Positions 19,262-26,966 of a stretch of 56,550 nt of DNA are shown here, one piece after another. Below the pieces are notes generated by a model. It did no database searches. It worked only from the letters and a program-made list of their open reading frames with translations, and was not told the DNA's origin. The DNA is taken from assembly GCA_946478975.1 (NCBI GenBank), contig CAMLEO010000008.1:1-56550 (forward strand), in the 5' to 3' direction. A program made the position numbers and the translations under genes. Within the stretch, counting starts at the first letter, position 1; the number at the start of each line of letters is the position of its first letter. The DNA is from an uncultured Steroidobacter sp. GTDB taxonomy: Bacteria > Pseudomonadota > Gammaproteobacteria > Steroidobacterales > Steroidobacteraceae.

Positions 19262-19882
19262 TCAGCGTCCGCGTGCTTGCGTCCAGGCTTCGACGATTGC
19301 TTTGGCGCGCGTGCCGACATCCGCCGCCGAGCGATTCGGAGCATAGATTTCCGAGCCGAAGGCGATGCCGTCGACGCCTGCTTCGATCCATTCCGGCATG
19401 TTGCGCACGCCGATGCCGCCGACCGCGAAGACTTTGATCGGAGGCAGCACCGCTCGCAGCGCTTTCAGATGTTGCACGCCGTAAGTGGAGGCTGGAAACA
19501 TTTTGAGCGCCGTCGCGCCGGCATCGAGCGCAGCGAACGCTTCAGTGGCCGTGGCGAAGCCGGGCACCGTGTGCAGGCCGAACTCCGCACTCCGACGAAT
19601 CACTGCCGGGTTCACGTTCGGCGTGACGATGAGCTTGCCGCCCGCTTTGGCGACGGCATCCACTTGTTCCGGCTTCAGCACCGTGCCCGCGCCGCAGACG
19701 CATTCGTTAGCGTACTTTTCCGCCAGGCGCTGGATGCTCACCAGCGGCTCGGGAGAATTCAACGGCACTTCGATGCCGCGAATCCCGGCGTCGAACAGCG
19801 CTTGCGCCACATCCAGTATTTCGTCGGGACGAATGCCGCGCAGGATGGCGATGAGCGGCGGCAGTTCTTTGAGCGATGACAC
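19262..19882 (-). CDS. dgoA: 2-dehydro-3-deoxy-6-phosphogalactonate aldolase
   Basis: A 206-residue class I aldolase that splits KDPGal to pyruvate and glyceraldehyde 3-phosphate. LPPLIAILRGI opens the protein; Glu38 (IEVPLNSP), the phosphate/pyruvate-site GAGTVLKPEQVD and IVTPN, and the Schiff-base Lys127 (ALKMFPAS) are in place. It resembles E. coli DgoA along its length, including VFAVGGI. The start is GTG with GGAG upstream. It sits between dgoK (9-base gap) and the GntR gene (2-base gap). KDPG aldolase is the main alternative; the neighbouring dgoK supports the galacto form. Confidence 0.92.
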   Translation of the reverse strand: MSSLKELPPLIAILRGIRPDEILDVAQALFDAGIRGIEVPLNSPEPLVSIQRLAEKYANECVCGAGTVLKPEQVDAVAKAGGKLIVTPNVNPAVIRRSAEFGLHTVPGFATATEAFAALDAGATALKMFPASTYGVQHLKALRAVLPPIKVFAVGGIGVRNMPEWIEAGVDGIAFGSEIYAPNRSAADVGTRAKAIVEAWTQARGR

Positions 19883-19891
19883 GATGAGCTC

Positions 19892-20842
19892 CTACGATCC
19901 AGATTGCGCCAGGGCCGTGAGCCCTGCGACCGTCAATGCGGTGGCATCGAGCGCAAATGAGTTGATGCCATGTGCCGCCAGCGCGGCACTGTAGAGCGCC
20001 GCAAGCTTGGGAGCACCGATGATGGGAACCGCCGCACCGGGCGACGCCTGATTGAAAAACGGCACCGCGCCGAGCACGTCCTGGCCGATGATGAGGCCGG
20101 AAAGGAATGCGCCGGCTGCGGTCGGCGACAGGCCTTGGATCAACTGGCGCGAGCGCACTTCGAACAGCAGGTGAGTGAGCGGAACGTTCGATAATTCCCG
20201 GCTGCGGCGCAGGCCGGCATCGAAGCCGTCGCGTTCGTCACTTTCGCTGCCAACGGCGCTGCCAGCCTTCAGCAAGGTGCTGCGCTCGGCGAGCAGGGCA
20301 TACAGCTCGCCCGACAAGCTGGTTTGAAACGACTGCAGGCGGCCGTCGTCGAGCAACGCCCACTTGGTATGCGTGCCCGGCAACGCGACGATGTGACGGC
20401 CACGACCGAGCGACGGTTGAGCGGCGATGGCACCGAGAATCTGCGTTTCTTCACCGCGCATCACGTCGGGAGCGCCGAGCCGATTGGTGCACGAAACACC
20501 GGCGGCAATTGCCACTTCATGGTCGTGCGCCCGGAATTTCAGCAATGCGCCACGCAGCCGGTCGATATCGGCCGGGCAGGCAGCATACGGAACCTCGCGC
20601 CAGCCGTTGCGAGAGCCGACCATGCCCGCGAGCCAGATCGGCAGCGCGCCATGTTTGCTCGACCAGGGCTCGATCGCATCGAACAGGATCGATTCGGGGC
20701 TGGAGCCGCTCAGCGCGCCGATGCCCGGGCCGCCCGCTTTGTCGAGCACCGAGGTGCCACGACATAAGTGCAGCCGCAGGTGAGTGGTGCCCCAATCCCC
20801 GGCGATGTGGGTGGCGGCTTCAGTGGATGAATGGCTTGGCAT
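19892..20842 (-). CDS. dgoK: 2-dehydro-3-deoxygalactonokinase
   Basis: A 316-residue sugar-acid kinase that phosphorylates 2-keto-3-deoxygalactonate. The N-terminal phosphate-binding motif is AGDWGTTHLRLHL; GMVGSRNGW, VMRGEETQILGA and ALPGTHTKWALL are typical of DgoK. It is first gene of the dgoK-dgoA-gntR operon and diverges from the GH2 gene. A good sigma-70 promoter lies immediately upstream and the leader is very short (about 18 bases). No galactose dehydrogenase or galactonate dehydratase is adjacent, so the source of its substrate is open. Confidence 0.92.
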   Translation of the reverse strand: MPSHSSTEAATHIAGDWGTTHLRLHLCRGTSVLDKAGGPGIGALSGSSPESILFDAIEPWSSKHGALPIWLAGMVGSRNGWREVPYAACPADIDRLRGALLKFRAHDHEVAIAAGVSCTNRLGAPDVMRGEETQILGAIAAQPSLGRGRHIVALPGTHTKWALLDDGRLQSFQTSLSGELYALLAERSTLLKAGSAVGSESDERDGFDAGLRRSRELSNVPLTHLLFEVRSRQLIQGLSPTAAGAFLSGLIIGQDVLGAVPFFNQASPGAAVPIIGAPKLAALYSAALAAHGINSFALDATALTVAGLTALAQSGS

Positions 20843-20866
20843 GGAGCAATCTTACCTCGTTGCCGT

Positions 20867-20894
20867 TTTATATGATTAATATTCTTCGTGTAAA
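20867..20894 (-). promoter_or_regulatory. Sigma-70 promoter of dgoK-dgoA-gntR
   Basis: On the - strand TTTACA (20894-20889) and TATAAA (20872-20867) are separated by 16 bases, about 25 bases upstream of the dgoK ATG, with GAGGTAAG as ribosome site. The spacer contains the AT-rich quasi-palindrome ATAT-TAATC-ATAT, a candidate GntR operator. The same 78-base gap must also drive the divergent GH2 gene. Confidence 0.6.
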
Positions 20895-20920
20895 GTCCGC
20901 GCTCATCCAGGGGGGAAGGA

Positions 20921-23296
20921 ATGCGCTTGCAGCTCTCATTCGCGCCGGCGGTCATGCTGGCCTTGTTGTCATGGGCGTGCAGCGCCCACGCCGGAGTGTC
21001 GGAAGGGCCTGGTAACTTCAACCAGGGCTGGCAATTTCATCGCTTCGAGCGCGAGACCGACGAAGTCGCTGCGGAGAAGGTGCCGGCAGCGCAGTGGGAA
21101 GCGGTGACGCTGCCGCATACCGCTCGCATCGAGCCGCGCATCGTCAACGACCAGTGGCAAGGGATTGCGCTGTATCGCAAGGAATTCAAGGCCGATCCGG
21201 CATGGCGCGGCAAACGCGTCTGGCTGCGCTTCGACGGCGCGATGAACATTGCTCGCATCAGCGTGAACGGCAAAGAGCTGTTGACGCATCTCGGCGGCTA
21301 TTTGCCGTTCGTTGCCGACCTGAGCGACCGTTTGCGCTTTGATGCGCCGAACGTCGTGACTGTCTGGCTGGACACGCGTGACAACGCAATCACCGGCCCG
21401 AAGGCGCTGCACGTCCTGGATTTCAACACGTACGGCGGCTTGTATCGAGACGTGACGCTGATCGTGAAGGAGCCCCTGCACATCACGGATGAAATGCTCG
21501 CGAACCAGGTCGCCGGCGGCGGCGTGTTCGTCACTTATCCCGAGGTGAGCCGCGAGCGCGCAAAAGTGGCGGTGAAGACTCAGGTGCGCAACGACGGCAA
21601 GGGATTCGCGACGTTTCTCGTCAAGCAGACACTGTGGCGCGAAGGAAAGGCAGTGGCCTCCTCGACATCCGAGCCTTCGAAATTGCAGCAGGGCAGCGCC
21701 ATCGATGTGAACGTCGACGTGCCAGTCTCGCAGCCCGCACTGTGGTCGCCGAATTCGCCCGCTCTCTATGACCTGGTCAGCGCGGTGGAAGTCAACGGCA
21801 AAGTCATCGATCAGCGCCGCACCCGCATCGGCATTCGTCGCATCGAATTCGAAGGCGCCCGACTCAAGATCAACGGCGAGCCGATGTTTCTACGCGGTGT
21901 GAACCGGCATCAGGAGTATCCATACGTCGGTTATGCGATCTCCCGGGCGGCGGATTATCGTGATGCTCGCCGCATCAAGGAGGCGGGATTCGACCTCGTG
22001 AGATTGTCTCATTACCCGCACTCACCATATTTCATGGCGGCCGCGGATGAACTCGGGCTGGTGCTGTTGAATTCGGTGCTGGGCTGGCAGTTCTATAACG
22101 ACGATCCTCGCTTCGAGCAGCAGGTGCTGCAGACGTGCCGTGACCTCGTGCGCCGCGACCGCAATCATCCCAGCTCGATGCTGTGGGAATGCTCGCTCAA
22201 CGAGACGCAGATGCCCAAAGCACTGGTGCAGGAGTTCCAGCGCGCCGTTCACGAAGAATATCCCGGCGACCAGGCGTTCTCGGCCGGCTGGCAGAACGAC
22301 GGTTATGACATTTACCTTCAAGCGCGCCAGCATCGCGTGCAGCACTACCAGGCGCCGGATCGACCGTATCTCGTGTCCGAATACGGCGATTGGGAATATT
22401 ACGCACTGAATGCCGGCTTCAATCAGCAGGCGTGGGGCAACCTGCAGCCCGACGCGAGAACCAGTCGTCAGCTGCTGAGCGCCGGCGAAGCGCGCCTGTT
22501 GCAGCAAGCGACCAACAATCAGGAAGCTCACAACGACAACTTCAACACGCCGGCGTTCGCGGACGCGTATTGGGTGATGTTCGATTACAACCGCGGCTAC
22601 GCCGACGACCTGGAAGCATCGGGGCTGATGTCGCTGGAGCGCGTGCCCAAGTTCAATTATTACTTTTTCCGCTCCCAGCGCGATGCCGATCAGGGATCGC
22701 CCCTGTACGGCAGCGGTGCGGAAGTTTTCATCGCGAGCTACTGGCAGCCGGATTCCAGCACTGATGTGCGCGTGTACGGCAACGTGGATGAAGTCGAGCT
22801 GTTGCTGAATGGCCGCAGCGTCGGGCGGCAGCGGCCCGATGCCGATCGGATGTCGAATCATCTGCGTCATCCGCCGTTCACGTTCGAACTCGGCAAGTTC
22901 ACCCCGGGCTCGTTGGAAGCGGTCGGATACATCGGCGGCCGCAGCGTTGCACGTCATCGTGTGACGACGCCCGGTGCGATCGAGAGCATCGGAATCGAAT
23001 TCGATAACGCTGGTGTCTGCGCCGACGCCGAGCGCAGCGATCTGCTGTTCGTGCGCGCACGCTTGCTCGATAGCAATGGCACGACCGTTCCGGTGTCCAA
23101 TCGCGAGATCGAATTCAGCGCGGGCGGACGGTTCGCGATCGTCGGATCTAGCAAGCTGATGACTGAAGCAGGCATTGCGACTGCCTTGGTGCGAGTGTCG
23201 CCCGGTTCCGCAGAGGCGAGCGTTTCCGCCAGCAGCGGCGCGCAACGGCACTCCGCGACGTATCGGGAGCCTGGCTGTCGTCGGGCCTACCAATGA
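20921..23296 (+). CDS. Secreted GH2 glycoside hydrolase (beta-galactosidase-like)
   Basis: A 791-residue enzyme with a Sec signal (MRLQLSFAPAVMLALLSWACSAHA). The GH2 sugar-binding sandwich runs to about 200, the immunoglobulin-like domain to about 300, and the barrel starts near FLRGVNRHQEYPYVG. The acid/base is probably Glu428 in LWECSLNET (the usual SxGNE is altered) and the nucleophile Glu487 in VSEYGDW. Extra C-terminal beta domains follow (VYGNVDEVELLLNG and an invasin-like end). AGGGGGGAAGGA precedes the ATG. Divergent dgoK/dgoA and the downstream SGLT-type symporter favour a galactoside substrate released in the periplasm; beta-glucuronidase-type activities are possible alternatives. 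Confidence 0.87.
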   Translation: MRLQLSFAPAVMLALLSWACSAHAGVSEGPGNFNQGWQFHRFERETDEVAAEKVPAAQWEAVTLPHTARIEPRIVNDQWQGIALYRKEFKADPAWRGKRVWLRFDGAMNIARISVNGKELLTHLGGYLPFVADLSDRLRFDAPNVVTVWLDTRDNAITGPKALHVLDFNTYGGLYRDVTLIVKEPLHITDEMLANQVAGGGVFVTYPEVSRERAKVAVKTQVRNDGKGFATFLVKQTLWREGKAVASSTSEPSKLQQGSAIDVNVDVPVSQPALWSPNSPALYDLVSAVEVNGKVIDQRRTRIGIRRIEFEGARLKINGEPMFLRGVNRHQEYPYVGYAISRAADYRDARRIKEAGFDLVRLSHYPHSPYFMAAADELGLVLLNSVLGWQFYNDDPRFEQQVLQTCRDLVRRDRNHPSSMLWECSLNETQMPKALVQEFQRAVHEEYPGDQAFSAGWQNDGYDIYLQARQHRVQHYQAPDRPYLVSEYGDWEYYALNAGFNQQAWGNLQPDARTSRQLLSAGEARLLQQATNNQEAHNDNFNTPAFADAYWVMFDYNRGYADDLEASGLMSLERVPKFNYYFFRSQRDADQGSPLYGSGAEVFIASYWQPDSSTDVRVYGNVDEVELLLNGRSVGRQRPDADRMSNHLRHPPFTFELGKFTPGSLEAVGYIGGRSVARHRVTTPGAIESIGIEFDNAGVCADAERSDLLFVRARLLDSNGTTVPVSNREIEFSAGGRFAIVGSSKLMTEAGIATALVRVSPGSAEASVSASSGAQRHSATYREPGCRRAYQ

Positions 23297-23302
23297 GGCG
23301 GC

Positions 23303-23333
23303 TTGCGTTCGCCGCTTCGGTGCTATATATAAT
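23303..23333 (+). promoter_or_regulatory. Candidate promoter of the SSS symporter operon
   Basis: A perfect TATAAT (23328-23333) lies in an AT-rich island just after the GH2 stop, with a weak TTGCGT about 19 bases upstream. This would start transcription near 23340, giving about 55 bases of leader before the 27-codon upstream ORF. The -35 match is poor, so an activator may be needed. Confidence 0.5.
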
Positions 23334-23395
23334 ACAAATACGCTAATTGTCTGATTAAAGACGCGTACCAGGGCGAGCTGCCGCAAGGGGGATCC

Positions 23396-23479
23396 ATGGG
23401 CAGGCACGGTGCTGGAAGTCAGCACGTCGTATCAACTAAGCTCCGGCCCCATCTCCTCGACGTGACTCTTGAATTCTAA
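23396..23479 (+). CDS. 27-residue upstream ORF overlapping the symporter start (leader peptide candidate)
   Basis: ATG with AAGGGGG five bases upstream opens a 27-residue frame (MGRHGAGSQH...DVTLEF) whose TAA shares its last A with the ATG of the SSS symporter (TAATG, 23477-23481). The symporter itself has no visible ribosome site (CTTGAATTCTA precedes it), so its translation probably depends on ribosomes finishing this small frame. It may act only as a translational coupler. The peptide is basic and His-containing with no membrane segment; no family is recognised. Confidence 0.6.
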   Translation: MGRHGAGSQHVVSTKLRPHLLDVTLEF

Positions 23480-25182
23480 TGAAATTAACCGCGATCGATT
23501 GGACGATTCTGGTCCTGTACTTCGTCTTCGTACTGGGAATCGGCTACGCCCTGAAGCGCTACATGCGCAGCAGCGAGGACTATTTCCTGTCGGGGCGCTC
23601 GATACCGGCGTGGGTGGCGGGGCTGGCGTTCCTGTCCGCCAACCTCGGCGCACAGGAAGTGATCGGCATGGCGGCGTCCGGTGCCAAATACGGCATGGCG
23701 ACCAGTCATTTCTATTGGATGGGCGCGATTCCGGCGATGGTGTTCCTGGGCATCTTCATGATGCCGTTCTACTACGGCTCGCGGGCGCGCTCGGTGCCGG
23801 AATATCTGAAGCTGCGCTTCGACGAGAAAACGCGCGGATTCAATGCGATCTCCTTCGCATGCATGACGATCTTCTCCTCCGGCATCTCCATGTACGCGAT
23901 GGGGCTGTTGTTGAACCTGCTGCTCGGCTGGGACTTCACCTTCAGTGTCTGGGTGTCGGCCGGCGTGGTGCTGCTGTACATCCTGCTCGGCGGCTTGACG
24001 TCCGCCATCTATAACGAAGTCCTGCAGTTCTTCCTGATCGTGTTCGGCTTTGCGCCGCTGGTGTTCCTCGGCTTGCAGGATGTCGGCGGCTGGTCCGGGC
24101 TCACGGCCACGCTGCACGAGGTGGCGATTTCGCGAGGGTATGAAGCCGGTGCCTGGACGCAGACCTGGAGCACGGCGGGCGATGCGAGCTCCAATCCGAT
24201 GGGCGTCGAATGGTTCGGAATTGCGATGGGCCTGGGCTTCGTGCTCGCGTTCGGTTACTGGTGCACGGACTTCCTGGTCGTGCAGCGAGCGATGGCAGCG
24301 GATTCCATGTCGGCCGCTCGGCGTGCACCGTTGATCGCCGCTGTGCCGAAGATGTTGTTTCCGTTCCTGGTGATCCTGCCGGGCATGATCGCGATCGCTC
24401 TCACGCAGCATGCGGATGTCACCGGCTTCGCGCTTCCGCAGAAGGCGGACGGCTCGCTCAATTACGATCTGTCCATTCCGATGCTGCTGACCGAATATTT
24501 CCCGAACGGCATGTTGGGTCTCGGGCTCACTGCGTTGATGGCGAGCTTCATGTCCGGCATGGCGGGCAACGTCACCGCCTTCAATACCGTGTGGACCTAC
24601 GACATCTATCAATCGTACATCCGCCCCGGCGCCAGTGACGCGCATTACTTGAACATGGGGCGCATCGCGACCGTCGTTGGTGTGAGCTTGTCCGTCGCCG
24701 CTGCATACGTCGCGAATCGCTTCAACAACATCATGGATATGTTGCAGCTGTTGTTTGCGTTCGTGAACGCGCCGCTGTTCGCCACCTTCCTGTTGGGAAT
24801 GTTTTGGAAACGAGCCACCGGGCACGGTGCGTTCTTCGGTTTGTTGGGCGGCACGGTCGCGGCCGCACTTCATCACGGGCTGAGCCTGCCGAAGGGTGCA
24901 GTCGTCGGCGTGAAGGGCGGCTGGCTGAATGCGATTCACAGCTACCCGAGCGAAATGGCGCAGAACTTCTGGACCGCGATCTTTGCGTTCTCGGTGTGCC
25001 TGGTGCTGACCATCGTCATCAGCCTGCTGACGCGCCCGCGCGATGACAAAGAGCTGGTCGGCCTGGTGTATTCGCTCACCGAGAAGCCGCAGGAGCCCGG
25101 CGTGCCCTGGTATGGAAGGCCGGCGCCGCTCGGCGCGATCGTGCTCGGTTTCACGCTCGTGTTGAATTTGATCTTTTGGTGA
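23479..25182 (+). CDS. Sodium:solute symporter (SSS/SGLT family)
   Basis: A 567-residue inner-membrane transporter with about 14 helices, starting MKLTAIDWTILVLYFVFVLGIGY. The family signatures are the SSEDYFLSGRSIPAW segment, the unwound helix FLSANLGAQEVIGMAASG, and RSVPEYLKLRFD, as in Na+/sugar symporters such as vSGLT. It would import a monosaccharide released by the upstream periplasmic GH2 enzyme; galactose is the best guess from context. The start overlaps the stop of a small upstream ORF, and a small two-helix protein follows after 9 bases. Confidence 0.9.
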   Translation: MKLTAIDWTILVLYFVFVLGIGYALKRYMRSSEDYFLSGRSIPAWVAGLAFLSANLGAQEVIGMAASGAKYGMATSHFYWMGAIPAMVFLGIFMMPFYYGSRARSVPEYLKLRFDEKTRGFNAISFACMTIFSSGISMYAMGLLLNLLLGWDFTFSVWVSAGVVLLYILLGGLTSAIYNEVLQFFLIVFGFAPLVFLGLQDVGGWSGLTATLHEVAISRGYEAGAWTQTWSTAGDASSNPMGVEWFGIAMGLGFVLAFGYWCTDFLVVQRAMAADSMSAARRAPLIAAVPKMLFPFLVILPGMIAIALTQHADVTGFALPQKADGSLNYDLSIPMLLTEYFPNGMLGLGLTALMASFMSGMAGNVTAFNTVWTYDIYQSYIRPGASDAHYLNMGRIATVVGVSLSVAAAYVANRFNNIMDMLQLLFAFVNAPLFATFLLGMFWKRATGHGAFFGLLGGTVAAALHHGLSLPKGAVVGVKGGWLNAIHSYPSEMAQNFWTAIFAFSVCLVLTIVISLLTRPRDDKELVGLVYSLTEKPQEPGVPWYGRPAPLGAIVLGFTLVLNLIFW

Positions 25183-25191
25183 GGAAGGGCC

Positions 25192-25404
25192 ATGAGCCAA
25201 CCTGCAGGTCTGGATGTGCGCTGGCCCTTGGGGCTGCTGTTCGCGATGATCGGCGCGCTGTTGTTGGGTCACGGGCTGACGCAAGGGAATGCGACCGCAC
25301 CCGAACACGCCGCACACATCAATGTTTGGTGGGGCGGGGTGCTGCTGATCTTCGGGCTGTTCGTGCTTTGGCTCGCCCGCCGCGGCAGCCGCAAAACCGG
25401 CTAG
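25192..25404 (+). CDS. Small two-helix membrane protein, SSS companion
   Basis: A 70-residue protein with two predicted membrane segments (PLGLLFAMIGALLLGHGL and WWGGVLLIFGLFVLWLA) joined by a short polar, His-containing loop, and an Arg/Lys-rich C-terminus. GAGGAAGGG precedes the ATG, and the gene starts 9 bases after the symporter stop, so the two are surely co-transcribed. No family is recognised with certainty. The position suggests a small accessory subunit or stabiliser of the symporter, which is inference. Confidence 0.75.
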   Translation: MSQPAGLDVRWPLGLLFAMIGALLLGHGLTQGNATAPEHAAHINVWWGGVLLIFGLFVLWLARRGSRKTG

Positions 25405-25414
25405 ACGAACGAAC

Positions 25415-25471
25415 GCCGGTGTCTTGCCGGCAACGCTGATGGCATCGATGGCGCCACGCTCCTCTGGCGCC
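25415..25471. repeat. Two hairpins between the SSS unit and the aldehyde dehydrogenase gene
   Basis: GCCGG/CCGGC with a 7-base loop (25415-25431) and GGCGCCA/TGGCGCC with an 8-base loop (25450-25471) lie in the 118-base gap. Neither has a T-run. They could trim or partly stop the transcript between the transporter and enzyme genes. Confidence 0.4.
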
Positions 25472-25522
25472 GTGTGTTGTACTCGAGATCCACAACTCCA
25501 ACGCCCCTCGCGGCGGGACCTC

Positions 25523-26950
25523 ATGTACGACTGCAGGCAGTTCTTCATCAACGGCGAGTGGATGGCTCCGACGGGTCGCAAGGAATCGCTGGTGATCAAT
25601 CCGGCGACCGAGGAGCCGATCGGTCGCATCCTGCTGGGCACCGCCGAAGACGTCGATGCCGCCACGCGTGCGGCCAAGCTCGCATTCGAATGTTATTCGC
25701 AGACCTCGCGTGACGAACGCATCGCGCTGTTCGAACGCATCGTCAAAGTCTACGAAGCAAACATCGACCGCCTCGCATGGGCGGTGTCCGATGAGATGGG
25801 CGCGCCGATGCAACTGGCAATGCAGGCGCAAGCGGGCAGCGGTCTGCGACATCTCTCGACCGCGCTGACGATTCTGAAAGATTTCGAATTCGAAGAGCGC
25901 CTCGGCACGACTCAGATTCGTCGCGAGCCCATCGGCGTGTGCGGCTTGATCACTCCCTGGAACTGGCCGCTGAACCAGATCGCGTGCAAGGTCGCGCCCG
26001 CGCTCGCGACTGGCTGCACAGTCGTGCTCAAGCCGAGTGAAGTTGCGCCGATCTGTGCGCACATCTTCGCCGAGATCCTTGCGGAAGCAGGTGTGCCCAA
26101 AGGCGTATTCAATCTGGTCGATGGCGACGGCCCGAATGTCGGCGAGGCCATCTCACGTCATCCCGATATCGACATGGTGTCGTTCACCGGCTCGACGCGA
26201 GCGGGCGTGTTGGTCGCGAAGGCTGCCGCGGAGACGGTGAAGCGCGTGTCGCAGGAGTTGGGCGGCAAGTCGGCGAACATCATTCTTGAAGATGCAGATC
26301 TAGCCGCATCGGTTGCGCACGGCGTGAACTGGATGATGATCAACAGCGGGCAGTCGTGTAATGCACCTTCACGCATGCTGGTCCCGGCGAAACGTTATGA
26401 CGAAGCAGTGGAGATCGCGCGAAGGACGGCGGAGAAGTTGGTCGTCGGCGATCCGAAGGCCAAAGGCACGACCACCGGTCCAGTAGCAAACAAACTGCAA
26501 TTCGAGCGCGTGCAGGCGATGTTGCAGAAGGGCATTGAGGAAGGAGCGAAGGTGGTCATCGGCGGGCCGGGACGGCCGGACGGCATCGAGCGCGGCTACT
26601 TCGTCAAGCCGACGATCTTCAGTCACGTGCACAACGACATGGTGATCGCGCGCGAGGAGATCTTCGGCCCGGCGATGGTGATGATTCCCTACGCGGACGA
26701 AGAAGAAGCGATTCGCATCGCCAATGATTCGGTGTACGGCCTGTCCGGGCACATTCACTCCAGCAGCATCGAGCATGCGCGTCGCGTTGCGGCTCGCATT
26801 CGCACCGGCATGATTCACCTGAATGGCGCCGCACGCGATCCGTTCGCGCCGTTCGGCGGTTACAAGCAGTCGGGCAATGGGCGCGAGTGGGGCCGCGAGG
26901 GTTTCAAGGAGTTTGTCGAGATCAAGGCCGTGATGGGTTACTACAGCTAA
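25523..26950 (+). CDS. NAD(P)-dependent aldehyde dehydrogenase family protein
   Basis: A 475-residue ALDH. The oxyanion/cofactor motifs are ITPWNWPLNQI, KPSEVAP and FTGSTRAG; the general base Glu lies in QELGGKSANI; the catalytic Cys is in NSGQSCNAPSR; the C-terminal EEIFGPAMVM and NGAARDPFAPFGGYKQSG are typical. I start at the ATG at 25523 (MYDCRQFFINGEW), since the longer frame from 25424 covers the hairpin region. A 3-hydroxyacid dehydrogenase gene follows almost directly. In a locus with dgoK, dgoA and GH2 it could oxidise galactose-derived or 3,6-anhydrogalactose aldehydes, but the ALDH family is too broad to say. Confidence 0.88.
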   Translation: MYDCRQFFINGEWMAPTGRKESLVINPATEEPIGRILLGTAEDVDAATRAAKLAFECYSQTSRDERIALFERIVKVYEANIDRLAWAVSDEMGAPMQLAMQAQAGSGLRHLSTALTILKDFEFEERLGTTQIRREPIGVCGLITPWNWPLNQIACKVAPALATGCTVVLKPSEVAPICAHIFAEILAEAGVPKGVFNLVDGDGPNVGEAISRHPDIDMVSFTGSTRAGVLVAKAAAETVKRVSQELGGKSANIILEDADLAASVAHGVNWMMINSGQSCNAPSRMLVPAKRYDEAVEIARRTAEKLVVGDPKAKGTTTGPVANKLQFERVQAMLQKGIEEGAKVVIGGPGRPDGIERGYFVKPTIFSHVHNDMVIAREEIFGPAMVMIPYADEEEAIRIANDSVYGLSGHIHSSSIEHARRVAARIRTGMIHLNGAARDPFAPFGGYKQSGNGREWGREGFKEFVEIKAVMGYYS

Positions 26951-26966
26951 CTAGGTGGCCTATCAT

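Noticed and set aside
23321..23340. AT-rich island as a replication or attachment feature
   Set aside because: It is only about 20 bases and is better explained as a -10 region; no DnaA boxes or repeats surround it.
23485..25677. 730-residue open frame on the minus strand across the SSS gene
   Set aside because: Rich in Arg, His and Gln with no recognisable domain and no membrane logic; it mirrors a high-GC gene with clear SSS motifs on the other strand.
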